Shown here in pieces: positions 26,286 through 34,860 of a stretch of 64,000 nucleotides of DNA. The notes under the pieces were generated by a model, which worked only from the letters and a program-made list of their open reading frames with translations, made no database searches and was not told the origin of the DNA. Position 1 is the stretch's first letter, and each line of letters starts with the position of its first letter. Source of the DNA: Sphingobium ummariense RL-3. GTDB taxonomy: Bacteria > Pseudomonadota > Alphaproteobacteria > Sphingomonadales > Sphingomonadaceae. Both the position numbers and the translations under genes were made by a program. The stretch is from contig NZ_AUWY01000047.1 of NCBI RefSeq assembly GCF_000447205.1, positions 81,001 through 145,000 on the forward strand. Direction: 5' to 3'.

Positions 26286-27590
26286 ATGCCCGTCACTGAT
26301 ATCGCGACTCGCGTCTATAACCATGGTTGGCGGCTCGATCCGGTCGTCCGAAGCCTGCTCGACACCGACTTCTACAAGCTGCTGATGCTGCAGATGATCC
26401 GGCATCTGCATCCGGACGTGCAGGCAACCTTCTCGCTGATCAATCGCAACAAGTCGGTGCGATTGGCGGAGGTGATCGACGAGACGGAGCTGCGCGAGCA
26501 ACTTGACCATGCGCGCACGGTCCGCTTCTCCAAGAAGGAGCTGATCTGGCTCGCTGGCAACAGCTTCTACGGCAAGCAGCGCATGTTCGCGTCGGACTTC
26601 ATCGAATGGCTCGCCGATTTCCAGCTGCCGGACTACGAGCTGCGCAAGATCGATGGCCAGTTCGAGCTGCACTTTGACGGGCCGTGGACGCACACGACGA
26701 TGTGGGAGATTCCGGCGCTCGCCATCGTCAACGAGCTGCGTTCGCGGGCAGCGCTCAAAGGCAAAGGCCGCTTCGAGCTCGACGTGCTCTATGCTCGCGC
26801 CAAGGCTAAGCTCTGGGAAAAGGTCGAACGGCTGCGCCAGCTCCCCGACCTCGTCATTTCGGACTTCGGCACTCGCCGCCGCCACGGCTTCCTCTGGCAA
26901 CGCTGGTGCGTCGAGGCGCTCAAGGAGGGGCTGGGACACCGCTTCATCGGTAGTTCGAACGTGCTGCTCGCGATGGACAACGATCTCGAGGCGATCGGCA
27001 CGAATGCGCACGAGCTACCGATGGTGCTGGCCGCTCTCGCCGATAACGACGCAGGGATTGCGGCCGCGCCCTATCGGGTGCTGGAGGAATGGCGGGCACA
27101 TTATGACGGCAACCTGCTGATCGCGCTCCCGGATGCCTTTGGCACCACCGCCTTCCTGCGCCACGCCCCGGATTGGCTCGCCGACTGGACCGGTTTCCGT
27201 CCCGACTCCATGCCCCCGATCGAAGGCGGCGAGCAGATCATTGCCTGGTGGCAGGCGCATGGCCGCGATCCTCGCACCAAGCTGCTGATCTTTTCCGACG
27301 GTATGGATATCGACGGCATCGAAGCGACGTATCGCCACTTTCATGGCCGGGTGCGGATGAGCTTCGGCTGGGGCACCAATCTCACAAACGATTTCCGCGG
27401 CTGCGATCCCGATGGCGGACACGGGCTGGAACCTATTTCGCTCGTTGCCAAGGTGATCAGCGCCAACGGGCGTCATGCCGTGAAGCTCTCCGACAATCCT
27501 TCCAAGGCGACCGGTGATCCTATCGAAATCGAGCGCTACCTGAGGATTTTCGGGCAAGATGGTCGAATGCAGCAAACCATCGCAGTTTAA
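26286..27590 (+). CDS. pncB: Nicotinate phosphoribosyltransferase
   Basis: A 434-residue enzyme with the N-terminal signature '[15 protein letters not shown]' and the phosphoribosyltransferase segments '[11 protein letters not shown]', 'IGSSNVLLA' and '[13 protein letters not shown]'. It joins nicotinate to PRPP, coupled to ATP hydrolysis, giving nicotinate mononucleotide for NAD synthesis. With pncA it completes conversion of nicotinamide to the NaMN level; NadD and NadE must come from elsewhere. The start follows GAGGATCGACCA. It is the last gene of the rightward arm of the cassette, and IS200/IS605 sequence begins about 60 bases later. Confidence 0.92.
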   Translation: MPVTDIATRVYNHGWRLDPVVRSLLDTDFYKLLMLQMIRHLHPDVQATFSLINRNKSVRLAEVIDETELREQLDHARTVRFSKKELIWLAGNSFYGKQRMFASDFIEWLADFQLPDYELRKIDGQFELHFDGPWTHTTMWEIPALAIVNELRSRAALKGKGRFELDVLYARAKAKLWEKVERLRQLPDLVISDFGTRRRHGFLWQRWCVEALKEGLGHRFIGSSNVLLAMDNDLEAIGTNAHELPMVLAALADNDAGIAAAPYRVLEEWRAHYDGNLLIALPDAFGTTAFLRHAPDWLADWTGFRPDSMPPIEGGEQIIAWWQAHGRDPRTKLLIFSDGMDIDGIEATYRHFHGRVRMSFGWGTNLTNDFRGCDPDGGHGLEPISLVAKVISANGRHAVKLSDNPSKATGDPIEIERYLRIFGQDGRMQQTIAV

Positions 27591-27692
27591 TCAGCCGCTG
27601 ACCGACGCGCCTAAGTTATTTTAGAGTCCCCTTGAGGGAGGAACCCCTCCGACTTCAGTCGGATGCTGGCTTCAGCCACAGACTCGGCCAGT

Positions 27693-27762
27693 AGCCTGTA
27701 CCCTCGGAGAAAAATGAACAGCCCAAAGGGCGAGGGTTCATTTTTCTCCGAGGGTACAGGCT
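27693..27762 (+). repeat. Perfect 27-bp stem hairpin abutting the tnpA start codon
   Basis: AGCCTGTACCCTCGG onward (27693-27719) is the exact reverse complement of 27736-27762, around a 16-base loop. The right arm ends one base before the tnpA ATG, so any Shine-Dalgarno purines (GAGGG, 27751-27755) lie inside the stem. In IS200 a 5' hairpin hides the ribosome site of tnpA and limits transposition; this one should do so even more strongly. Confidence 0.85.
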
Positions 27763-28181
27763 ATGGGCTACAGCAGCGGTTGTCACACGACATTTCATCA
27801 TCGCTACCATCTGGTCTGGGCGCCGAAATATCGGTTCAAAGTGCTGCATGGCGAGGTGCGCTTGCGGGTCCGGGAGATCATTCGACAGGTTTGTGCCGAA
27901 ATGGGCGTGACGATCGTTCATGGCGTACTGTCGCGCGATCATGTCCACATGTTCGTGGAAATCCCTCCGCATGTCTCGGTCAGCGACTTCGTTCGCCGTG
28001 CCAAGGGGCGATCGTCGCGCAAAATCCAGCAGGAGTTCGAGCACATCCGCAAGCGCTATTGGGGCCACGCTTCTGGCAGCGCGGTTACTTCTCCACCACG
28101 TCCGGCAACATCACCGATGACATCATCCTGCGTTACCTCGACAAACATGGCCACAAGAACGGCTTCAGCCCCTCGCCATGA
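27763..28181 (+). pseudogene. IS200/IS605 TnpA (Y1 transposase), frameshifted
   Basis: The N-terminal frame starts 'MGYSSGCHTTFHHRYHLVWA' and contains the HUH pair in 'SRDHVHMFVEIPPH'. At about 28065, after 'RKRYWG', one base is missing and the protein continues in another frame as 'PRFWQRGYFSTTSGNITDD' and 'IILRYLDKHGHKNG', which holds the nucleophilic Tyr. Rejoined, the protein is about 140 residues, the normal size. A single-base deletion is the only visible defect, so decay is recent. Confidence 0.82.
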
Positions 28182-28202
28182 TCCTACCGGCGTCAGCCGG
28201 TC

Positions 28203-28385
28203 AGTCATTCAGCCATATACGAGATCGAGACGAACGATCTCAACGCGTTCAAACGAGCGCTCGGCGCCCGGGCCAAGGAGATCGAGATCAGCCCCGCGCT
28301 AGACCGCGCCAGCATCAAGATGACTTATTACGAGCAGCTGACGCTTTGCGCGACCGCCGAAAACCCACTTCCTTCCGGGAAATAG
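28203..28385 (+). pseudogene. C-terminal remnant of an unidentified protein
   Basis: About 60 codons in one frame read 'YEIETNDLNAFKRALGARAK', 'EIEISPALDRASIKMTYYEQ' and 'LTLCATAENPLPSGK', then a stop. Codon use and the amphipathic pattern look like real protein, but there is no start codon or upstream continuation: the IS200/IS605 right end sits directly before it. I do not recognise the family. It is probably the tail of an island gene cut by the insertion. Downstream, 28386-28524 holds no gene. Confidence 0.4.
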
Positions 28386-28524
28386 GATGTTCGGTGGATC
28401 CCCCATAAAGCCGGCCTGACCTACAGGGATGGGGCGTGTGGGTTTCAATCCAGGATAAAGCAGGCGCCAGGGGGGTGGGATCACCCGTCAGGATCGTCGC
28501 AGATTATAGCAAGAAAGGTTTGAA

Positions 28525-29453
28525 ATGGCGGATGGCAGTGCGGAGAATCAGCCGGCGGGGTATGTGCCGCTGAAGGTCTGGAGCTGGAACAAGAGTAATG
28601 GCGGCCAGTTCGCCAGCACCAATCGTCCGATTTCCGGTGCGACGAGCGAGAAGGAATTGCCCGTCGGTCGGCATCCCTTGCAGCTTTATTCGCTCGGCAC
28701 GCCCAATGGGCAGAAGGTCACGGTCCTGCTCGAGGAGTTGCTCGCCGTCGGCCATGCGGACGCCGATTACGATGCCTGGCTGATCGATATCGGCAAGGGC
28801 GACCAGTTCGGCAGTGGCTTCGTCGCGGCAATCCCAACTCCAAGATTCCGGCGTTGGTCGACTATAGCGTTGACTCGCCCATCCGCTTGTTCGAGAGCGG
28901 GTCCATCCTGTTCTATCTGGCGGAGAAGTTCGGCGCATTTCTGCCTGCCGAGCAGCCGGCGCGGGCTGAAACGATAAACTGGCTTATGTGGCAGATGGGC
29001 TCGGCGCCGTTTGTGGGCGGCGGGTTCGGCCATTTCTTCGCTTACGCCCCATTCAAGATCGAATATGCGATCGATCGCTATGCGATGGAGACCAAGCGCC
29101 AGCTGCACGTGCTCGACACGCATCTTGCCGATCGCAAATATCTGATCGGCGATGATTATACGATCGCGGATATGGTGGTCTGGCCCTGGTACGGCGGATT
29201 GATCAACGGCGCCTATGACGCGCGGGAATTCCTGAACCTGAGCGAGTACCGGCATCTTGAGCGCTGGACGAAGTGCATTGCGGAACGACTGGCGGTCAAG
29301 CGCGGATGTATTGTCAATCGCAGCACCGGCGAGCCGGGAACGTTTCTGCGTGAACGCCACGACGCCGCGGACTTCGATCGGGCCGGGCAAGGACAGTCCT
29401 TAAACGGGATTATTGATAAGCAGGCCAGCGCCCCGCCGGCACGCTCGGGATGA
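28525..29453 (+). pseudogene. YghU-like glutathione S-transferase, frameshifted
   Basis: The frame opens 'MADGSAENQPAGYVPLKVWS' and has the thioredoxin-fold part 'LQLYSLGTPNGQKVTVLLEE'. After 'DQFGSGFVAA' near 28832 one base is missing; the other frame then continues 'NPNSKIPALVDYSVDSPIRL' and 'FESGSILFYLAEKFGAFLP' to a normal C-terminus ('GEPGTFLRERHDAADFD'). Without the slip it would be about 300 residues, the size of Nu-class disulfide-bond reductases such as YghU. The gene is otherwise well preserved. The following 29454-29605 shows nothing recognisable. Confidence 0.82.
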
Positions 29454-29605
29454 CCGTGCGTCCTACGGCGCCGACAGCATTTATCAGGCATAGTCGATCA
29501 CCGCTGAGAGGCCGCTTCGCGCAAGCGCTATGGCAGCTGCGCGCCCGATTCCGCCGGCCCTTCGGTGATGATTGCGGCTGTCTTTGCTTGGCTTGTTGAT
29601 TGCCG

Positions 29606-29870
29606 CTGAGAAGTGATCCGGGGAGGCCAGCAATTTTCACTGAGAAGTGACCCATGTTTGAACACGTCCCTGGCTTTGGCGAGCGGGGGACCATGGAGAA
29701 TTGGACACGGCATTATTGAGCGTCATCCGACGCTGGCATTCCCGTGATCATCTGTCGAACCGGGAGATAGCCAAGCGCGCCGGTTTATCCCGTAACACCC
29801 TCCGCAAGTATCTGCGGTCGGACACAGTCGAGCGCAGTTCAAGGGGCCCGAGCGGCCAAGCAAGCTCCTC
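29606..29870 (+). mobile_element. IS21-family left-end remnant
   Basis: Two direct copies of CTGAGAAGTGA (29606-29616 and 29640-29650) are followed by the start of an istA gene. Repeated terminal motifs of this kind are typical of IS21 ends. istB and the right end are absent. The element stops about 50 codons into istA, and traG begins shortly after. Confidence 0.6.
29701..29855 (+). pseudogene. IstA transposase N-terminal fragment
   Basis: From a TTG at 29701 the frame reads 'LLSVIRRWHSRDHLSNREIA' and 'KRAGLSRNTLRKYLRSDTVE', the helix-turn-helix start of IS21-type IstA. At about 29834 the frame shifts; the next family residues 'QFKGPERPSKL' are in the +1 frame, after which similarity ends. 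The catalytic domain is entirely missing. Confidence 0.7.
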
Positions 29871-30032
29871 TCTGGAACAGCGGCGCAATCCGCATTTCAA
29901 CCGGCGCAGTCGGCTGAAACGTCCCTTGCGAGGTAGCCTATGGCACTCGCGGGTGTCTGCCGGTCTACCGCGTAATTCAGGAACATAGCCCAAGCCCAAA
30001 ACGACATTCGGTCGGTGCGGGCGGAGGCCCGC

Positions 30033-31030
30033 ATGACCCCGACCAAGCTGCTCATCGGACAGATCCTCGTGGTGCTCGCGATTATCGTCGCGAGCATCTG
30101 GGTTGCTACGCAATGGGCGGCGGCGCAACTGGCCTATCAGCCTGAGCTCGGCCCACCCTGGTTTATGGCGTTCGGCCAACCTGTCTACCATCCATGGTCA
30201 ATCTTCCCGTGGTGGTTCTCATTCGACGCCTATGCGCCGATCATATTTGATGAAGCGGGTGCGATCGCAGCGGCCGGCGGGTTCATCGGGTGCGGCGCCG
30301 CCATCTTCGGATCGCTGTGGCGCGCCCGGCAGTCGAACAACCTCACCACCTACGGCTCGGCGCGCTGGGCGAACCATCGTGATATCAAAGCCGCTAGTCT
30401 GCTCGATAGCAAGGGCGTTGCGCTCGGGCGGATCGGCGCCGATGACCTGCGCCATGACGGCCCAGAACATGTCATGGCGTTTGCGCCGACCCGCTCGGGC
30501 AAGGGCGTCGGTCTCGTCGTGCCGACGCTGCTCAGCTGGACCGGCTCGACCGTCGTTCATGACATCAAGGGCGAGAACTGGCAGCTGACCGCCGGCTGGC
30601 GGGCGCGCTTCTCGCACTGTCTGTTGTTCAACCCGACCGACGCCCGCTCGGCGCGTTACAATCCGCTGCTCGAAGTGCGGCGTGGCGTGAACGAAGTCCG
30701 CGACGTGCAGAATATCGCCGATATTCTCGTGGACCCGGAAGGCGCGCTCGAGCGTCGAAATCACTGGGAAAAAACCAGCCATTCTCTGCTGGTCGGCGCC
30801 ATCCTCCATGTGCTCTACGCCGAGGAGGAGAAGACGCTCGCCAACGTCGCTTGCCTTCTGTCCGATCCTCAGCGCAGCTTCGCCGCGACGCTGCGACGGA
30901 TGATGGCGACCAACCATCTCGGCACCGAAGATGCCCCGCTGGTCCACCCGGTGGTCGCCTCAGCCGCGCGCGAACTCCTCAACAAGAGCGAGAACGAACG
31001 CTCGGGCGTGCTTTCGACGGCGCGCTCCGA
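30033..31030 (+). pseudogene. traG: Conjugal coupling protein TraG/VirD4, C-terminally truncated
   Basis: Starting at the ATG after GCGGAGG, the protein has N-terminal transmembrane segments ('LIGQILVVLAIIVASIWVAT' and a second near residue 80) and the Walker A motif 'APTRSGKGVGLVVP'. It continues through 'HDIKGENWQLTAGWR' and 'LYAEEEKTLANVACLLSDP' to 'NKSENERSGVLSTA'. There, near residue 330 of an expected 600 or more, it runs into trbG sequence in a different frame. Walker B and the C-terminal half are lost. TraG couples the relaxosome to the type IV channel, so this element cannot transfer itself. Confidence 0.82.
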
Positions 31031-31399
31031 CGCAAGGCGGAAGCCGATCGGGCTGCCGCGCCGGTCGCCACGGGACTGTCCGTCGAGACGCTTCACTTCA
31101 ACTACGCGATCAGCGGCGATAAACCGGGATGGCGTCCGCTACGCGCGTTCGACGACGGCCAGCGGACCTATGTCGAATTCCCCGCGTCGCTGGCGAGCAA
31201 CGAGGCGCCGCCACTGTTCCTCGTCGATCGCGAGGGCAAGGCAGAGCTGGTCAATTATCGGTTGAGCGGCCGCTTCTACGTCATCGACCGGATCTTCGAT
31301 GCCGCCGAGCTTCGGCTTGGCCTCAAAAGGCAGCAGATCGTGCGCATCGACCGGATCGCGCCCCAAGGCACATCCAAGTCCAAGCGGAGGGGCGCATGA
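31031..31399 (+). pseudogene. trbG: TrbG/VirB9 C-terminal fragment
   Basis: The frame ending at 31399 reads 'ALRRKAEADRAAAPVATGLS' and 'VETLHFNYAISGDKPGWRPL', followed by 'VNYRLSGRFYVIDRIFDAAE', the last 120 or so residues of a VirB9-type outer-membrane channel protein. The signal peptide and N-terminal half are missing; the sequence joins directly to truncated traG. In Trb loci trbB, C, D, E, J, L and F lie between these genes, so one deletion removed the heart of the transfer apparatus. Its stop overlaps the trbI start. Confidence 0.82.
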
Positions 31400-32601
31400 C
31401 CGAGACCGCCACAATCGCACCAGGCGCGTCGGGTTCGTCGGCGCAGGCGGGTCCGGCAAAGCTCGATCCCGAGACCCTCGCCATTCGCTCACGGCCGGCG
31501 CGTGCGATCCGCTTCCGCAAGGGTGCGATAATCGGCATCGCGGCGCTTGGATCCGCCAGCCTGATGGGGATAGCCTGGCTGGCGCTCAAGCCGCAGGTGT
31601 TCCGGCAGATCGCACAGGATAGCGAATTGTCTCAGCCGATGTCGAAGCCGGCGTCCGATGCACTCTCCGGCCTGCCGTCCAGCTACGGCGACGCGCCCAA
31701 GCTCGGGCCGCCGCTTCCCGGCGATCTCGGTCGGCCGATCCTGCGGGCTCAGCAGCAGGCGGAGGGCATGACCCCGGACGCGCGGGTGGATGCTGCCGAA
31801 GCCGAGCGCCAGCAACGCCTCGCCGATCTGAAGGCCGCGCGAGAATCGGGATTGATGGCGCAGATACAATCGGGTCGTGCTGCTCCCGTTTCGCCGGGCG
31901 GCGATTCAACGGCGGGCGGCTCGGGGACGCCCCCGGCAACCACGGCAACCGGCACGCGCAAGGAGCAATTTGCTTCCGCGCGCGACAAGGATGGCGATCT
32001 CAATTCCGGGGGGGTGGTCGCGCCGGTCTCGCCCAACAGCCTGCTTGCCGGCAGCGTCATCGCGGCGAGCCTCATCACCGGGCTGAACTCCGATCTGCCC
32101 GGCATGGTCACCGCGCAGGTAACGCAGAATGTCTTCGACACGGTGACGGGCAATATCTTGCTGGTGCCGCAGGGTGCCCGCCTGATCGGCAAATACGATT
32201 CCGTCGTCGCGTTCGGTCAGCGGCGTGCGCTCGTTGTCTGGCAGCGTCTCATCCTGCCAGATGGCGGCTCGATCAGTCTCGACAATATGCCCGCTACAGA
32301 TCCGGCAGGCTACGCGGGGCTCGCCGACAAGGTGGATTTTCACACGTGGACGCTGCTCAAGGGCGTGGCGATCGCCACGTTGCTGGGCGTCGGCTCGGAA
32401 TTGTCGATCTCGGGGGAAAGCGATCTCGTTCAGGCCATTCGTGAATCAGCGCAATCGAACACGGCGCGCGCCGGCGACCAGATCACGCAGCGGAATCTCG
32501 ACATCCAGCCGACCATCACGATCCTGCCGGGCGCACCCGTCAGAGTGCTGGTGACCCGCGATCTTGTTCTGACGCCTTGGCGCAACATGGTTGGGAATTG
32601 A
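31396..32601 (+). CDS. trbI: TrbI/VirB10-like conjugal transfer protein
   Basis: A 401-residue VirB10 family protein: a short cytoplasmic N-terminus, one transmembrane helix at about residues 40-62 ('GAIIGIAALGSASLMGIAWL'), a proline- and alanine-rich periplasmic region, and the C-terminal VirB10 beta-barrel domain ('LLVPQGARLIGKYDSVVAFG', 'GVGSELSISGE'). It spans both membranes in type IV secretion systems. The frame is intact, but its partners are deleted, so it is probably an idle relic. The ATG overlaps the trbG stop in an ATGA. Confidence 0.88.
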   Translation: MTETATIAPGASGSSAQAGPAKLDPETLAIRSRPARAIRFRKGAIIGIAALGSASLMGIAWLALKPQVFRQIAQDSELSQPMSKPASDALSGLPSSYGDAPKLGPPLPGDLGRPILRAQQQAEGMTPDARVDAAEAERQQRLADLKAARESGLMAQIQSGRAAPVSPGGDSTAGGSGTPPATTATGTRKEQFASARDKDGDLNSGGVVAPVSPNSLLAGSVIAASLITGLNSDLPGMVTAQVTQNVFDTVTGNILLVPQGARLIGKYDSVVAFGQRRALVVWQRLILPDGGSISLDNMPATDPAGYAGLADKVDFHTWTLLKGVAIATLLGVGSELSISGESDLVQAIRESAQSNTARAGDQITQRNLDIQPTITILPGAPVRVLVTRDLVLTPWRNMVGN

Positions 32602-32604
32602 TCG

Positions 32605-32835
32605 ATGGTGGACCTGAAACTCGGAAGGCTGCCCGATCGCACCCCGGTCAAGCTCGCTATCACCATCACGCCAGACCTGCAGAGCGCCCTCAACGATTAC
32701 GCTGCGCTCTACGCTCAAGCTTATGGCCGCGAGGAACCGGTCACCGAACTGATCCCCGCCATGCTGGCGGCGTTCCTCGACAGCGACCGCAATTTCGCGA
32801 AGGCGCGCGACGAAGCGCGCAAGGGGCGGCCATGA
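32605..32835 (+). CDS. DUF2274 small protein of Trb loci
   Basis: A 76-residue protein ('LKLGRLPDRTPVKLAITITP', 'FAKARDEARKGRP') matching DUF2274, which regularly follows trbI in conjugative elements of this type. Its function is unknown; the N-terminal half has a ribbon-helix-helix-like look. It starts 4 bases after the trbI stop and overlaps the next gene by ATGA. Confidence 0.75.
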   Translation: MVDLKLGRLPDRTPVKLAITITPDLQSALNDYAALYAQAYGREEPVTELIPAMLAAFLDSDRNFAKARDEARKGRP

Positions 32836-33047
32836 TCGAGCGGGCCTGGGAGCAGAAAATCGAACCGCTCACGGTGCGTATTTCGACGGCCGTCCGCATC
32901 ACCGGACTCAGCCGATCCCGGATATACGAGCTGATCCAGTCCGGCGATCTTGAAACAACGAAGGTCGGGCGGGCAACCTTGGTGCAGTATCGAAGCCTGA
33001 AGTCGCTGACCGGGAATGACGCGGCGAGCCCGGAAAGCCAGGTCTGA
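32832..33047 (+). CDS. Excisionase/AlpA-like helix-turn-helix protein
   Basis: A 71-residue DNA-binding protein whose core 'ISTAVRITGLSRSRIYELIQ' followed by 'SGDLETTKVGRATLVQYRSL' is the winged helix-turn-helix of excisionase-type (MerR-like) proteins. Such proteins direct excision by the island integrase or regulate it. It is the last gene of the trb remnant, 4 bases from the convergent hipA stop. Confidence 0.75.
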   Translation: MIERAWEQKIEPLTVRISTAVRITGLSRSRIYELIQSGDLETTKVGRATLVQYRSLKSLTGNDAASPESQV

Positions 33048-33051
33048 AGCG

Positions 33052-34344
33052 TCAGAGGCCGGCGGGTGTGCCATCCACATAGCCCTCAAATGCATAGTCG
33101 TTGAGGATCTGACGCCGCCACAGGAAGGCGCGATCGATTTGGGCAAGCCCGGCTTCGTCGCAGACCTCGCCCCAGTTCGCGATGATCGCACCGGCCTGCT
33201 CGTTGATGATTGTCCGCGCGTTCGCGTCACTGAGCAGGAAGGACGGAGCGGACAAGCGGCAATTTTCGAGAAGGCTCCGCCGGTCCTGTCCAATCACAGC
33301 CATGGCCTGGTTCACTTCCCGGCCGTTCCGCGCCTGGGGACAAATGTCGTAGGCGGGGGTCAGTGCCAGCGCCTTCCCATCCCATAGCGCAGCATGGTTG
33401 CGGGCGTGATCGTCCGTATTTCCGACCAGGATGTTGAACGTCATGCGCGCGAACAATTCGCGCAGCGTTTCTCGCGGCTCGACGAAACGCGCACGCACGA
33501 TCTGCGCGAGCTCGACATAGCTTCCATAGTGCGCTTGGAGTTCGGTCAGCCCTTGCATCGTCAGCGCGGACACCATCGCCTTGCGCGTCCATCCTCCTCC
33601 GACCTTCGCTCTGTCGAAGCGCTGCACAAGGAGGACATCCTTGCCATTTGCCTCCGTGAGAGTGACCGGCGCGACATCCAGGCCGATCCGCTCGGCGAGG
33701 CGCATTGCCACGAATTCCGATTTGACTACCGCGTAGGTGTCGTTCGTTGCCGAGAACTTGGCGATGAACTTCGTGCCTCCATTCTCGATGAGCGCCTTTG
33801 GACGCGCACCACCGATCGAGCTGCCGTGGAACAGGGCTTTCTCCAGGCCCGCCGGAATCGGTTCGCCGCGCTCGACATGGCCCGCGGCGTCCTGCAACTC
33901 CTCGAGAGTCGCATTCTCCTGCTCGCGTGGCTCGTAGGTCTCGGCCGACCGCTGGAAGTCGAGTGCACCGATGCGGTCCGACCCCGAGTTGAGCATGAAT
34001 GTAAGCTCGTCGAAATCGACGTCATTCGCTGCGTCGCCCTGCAGGCCCGTCAGGCGGTTGATGATGACGCGCCGTCCCCAAGCGTCGGGCGCGCCGTCGC
34101 GGAGGCACCCCGCCATGTCGAGTGGCAGGTCCGGCGCGATCGGTCCGCGCTTGAGGTCGAGCTCAGGCGAGTAGATCGGGATAGCGTCATCGCGGTTGAG
34201 ATAGGATCGGCCGTAGGTGAAGATATGAGTGTTGCCGTCCCGCTCGATTCGACCAGCGATAACGGGGTCTAGCGCACCCGGAAGCCAGATCCAGACAAAC
34301 GCCTCCTTGGCAGCGGGCACGCCAGCTTCCGCCTCAGAAGTCAT
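33052..34344 (-). CDS. hipA: HipA-family Ser/Thr kinase toxin
   Basis: A 430-residue HipA-type kinase. The N-terminal subdomain is followed by the regulatory P-loop-like 'HGSSIGGARPKAL', the ATP lysine region 'KFIAKFSATNDTYAVVKSEF', the catalytic loop 'VGNTDDHARNHA' and the metal-binding 'PAYDICPQ'. All key residues look intact. HipA of E. coli phosphorylates glutamyl-tRNA synthetase and causes dormancy; other members have other targets. It overlaps hipB by 11 bases. A toxin-antitoxin pair next to an integrase probably stabilises the island. Confidence 0.9.
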   Translation of the reverse strand: MTSEAEAGVPAAKEAFVWIWLPGALDPVIAGRIERDGNTHIFTYGRSYLNRDDAIPIYSPELDLKRGPIAPDLPLDMAGCLRDGAPDAWGRRVIINRLTGLQGDAANDVDFDELTFMLNSGSDRIGALDFQRSAETYEPREQENATLEELQDAAGHVERGEPIPAGLEKALFHGSSIGGARPKALIENGGTKFIAKFSATNDTYAVVKSEFVAMRLAERIGLDVAPVTLTEANGKDVLLVQRFDRAKVGGGWTRKAMVSALTMQGLTELQAHYGSYVELAQIVRARFVEPRETLRELFARMTFNILVGNTDDHARNHAALWDGKALALTPAYDICPQARNGREVNQAMAVIGQDRRSLLENCRLSAPSFLLSDANARTIINEQAGAIIANWGEVCDEAGLAQIDRAFLWRRQILNDYAFEGYVDGTPAGL

Positions 34345-34669
34345 CGCGCGGTTCCGATCGCGGACGGCGGACAGATTGCGGCAGCAAGGCCAACTTGTCG
34401 TCGATCCGCGATATCTCGGGCGCGAGGCGTGACGGCTCGTCCACGAACAGCGGTACGCCCAGCAAGGCGGCGGCTTCGAATGCCAAGCCTATCTCGACTT
34501 TGGGCTGGCCCTTTTCGATCGCTTGAAGTGTGCCGCGCGCTATCCCGATGCGTGCAGCAAGGTCCACTTCCGACATCTTCCGCTGCTTGCGTGCGAGACG
34601 GATCGACCGACCTAGCAGCGCCAGAGCCTCGCCCGTGGTGCGCGAATATGTTCTCAGATGTTCTGCCAC
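34334..34669 (-). CDS. hipB: HipB-like antitoxin, XRE helix-turn-helix
   Basis: A protein of 111 residues from the chosen GTG start. The XRE domain is 'LGRSIRLARKQRKMSEVDLA' followed by 'ARIGIARGTLQAIEKGQPKV'. Antitoxins of this type bind HipA and repress their own promoter. I prefer the GTG at 34669, behind GAGGGTAAAG, because the ATGs at 34732 and 34720 overlap the operator and lie upstream of the start point implied by the TATAAT at 34719-34724. The tail 'KLALLPQSVRRPRSEPRDDF' is flexible. Confidence 0.82.
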   Translation of the reverse strand: MAEHLRTYSRTTGEALALLGRSIRLARKQRKMSEVDLAARIGIARGTLQAIEKGQPKVEIGLAFEAAALLGVPLFVDEPSRLAPEISRIDDKLALLPQSVRRPRSEPRDDF

Positions 34670-34682
34670 CTTTACCCTCAAT

Positions 34683-34731
34683 CGATCATTACAGTGAGCA
34701 CGGATTTGCTTCCTGCTCATTATAGTGAGCA
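34683..34731 (-). promoter_or_regulatory. hipBA promoter with paired operators
   Basis: Reading on the plus strand, TGCTCATTATAGTGAGCA (34714-34731) has arms TGCTCA/TGAGCA; a diverged copy lies at 34683-34700 with the same ATTA-AGTGAGCA core. The centres are 31 bases apart, about three helical turns, so two HipB dimers could sit on one face. A perfect minus-strand -10 TATAAT (34724 to 34719) is inside the first operator. No convincing -35 is seen. Confidence 0.65.
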
Positions 34732-34820
34732 TTTAACGCTTGAGGCTGGAAATTTCAACCCATCGTCCAGTATGATAGGCACGAACTGCTTTCGTGGCCA
34801 ACAAAATGATCAATAGGGCA

Positions 34821-34853
34821 ATGACGCGAGACGGTAACGTCGTCTCGCGTCAT
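34821..34853. terminator. Perfect 13-bp hairpin between hipBA and the integrase
   Basis: ATGACGCGAGACG (34821-34833) and CGTCTCGCGTCAT (34841-34853) are exact inverted arms around GTAACGT, 8 bases beyond the integrase stop. The position suits a terminator of the integrase transcript that also shields hipB. No long T-run follows, so a Rho-independent mechanism is not certain. Confidence 0.6.
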
Positions 34854-34860
34854 CGAGCTT

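Larger units (their letters stand above)
27648..28201. mobile_element. IS200/IS605-family element remnant
   Basis: A single-transposase element of the tnpA-only type. The left end has a hairpin TCCGACT-TC-AGTCGGA (27648-27663). The right end, just past the transposase stop, has ACCGGC-GTCA-GCCGGT (28186-28201). Such subterminal hairpins are what the HUH transposase recognises. Exact cleavage sites cannot be fixed by eye. The transposase is frameshifted, so the copy is probably immobile unless helped in trans. Confidence 0.65.

Noticed and set aside
27693..27762. Inverted repeat considered as a CRISPR repeat or attachment site
   Set aside because: There is one copy only, with no spacers and no flanking duplication. 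Its position at the tnpA leader explains it better. No CRISPR array was seen in the window.
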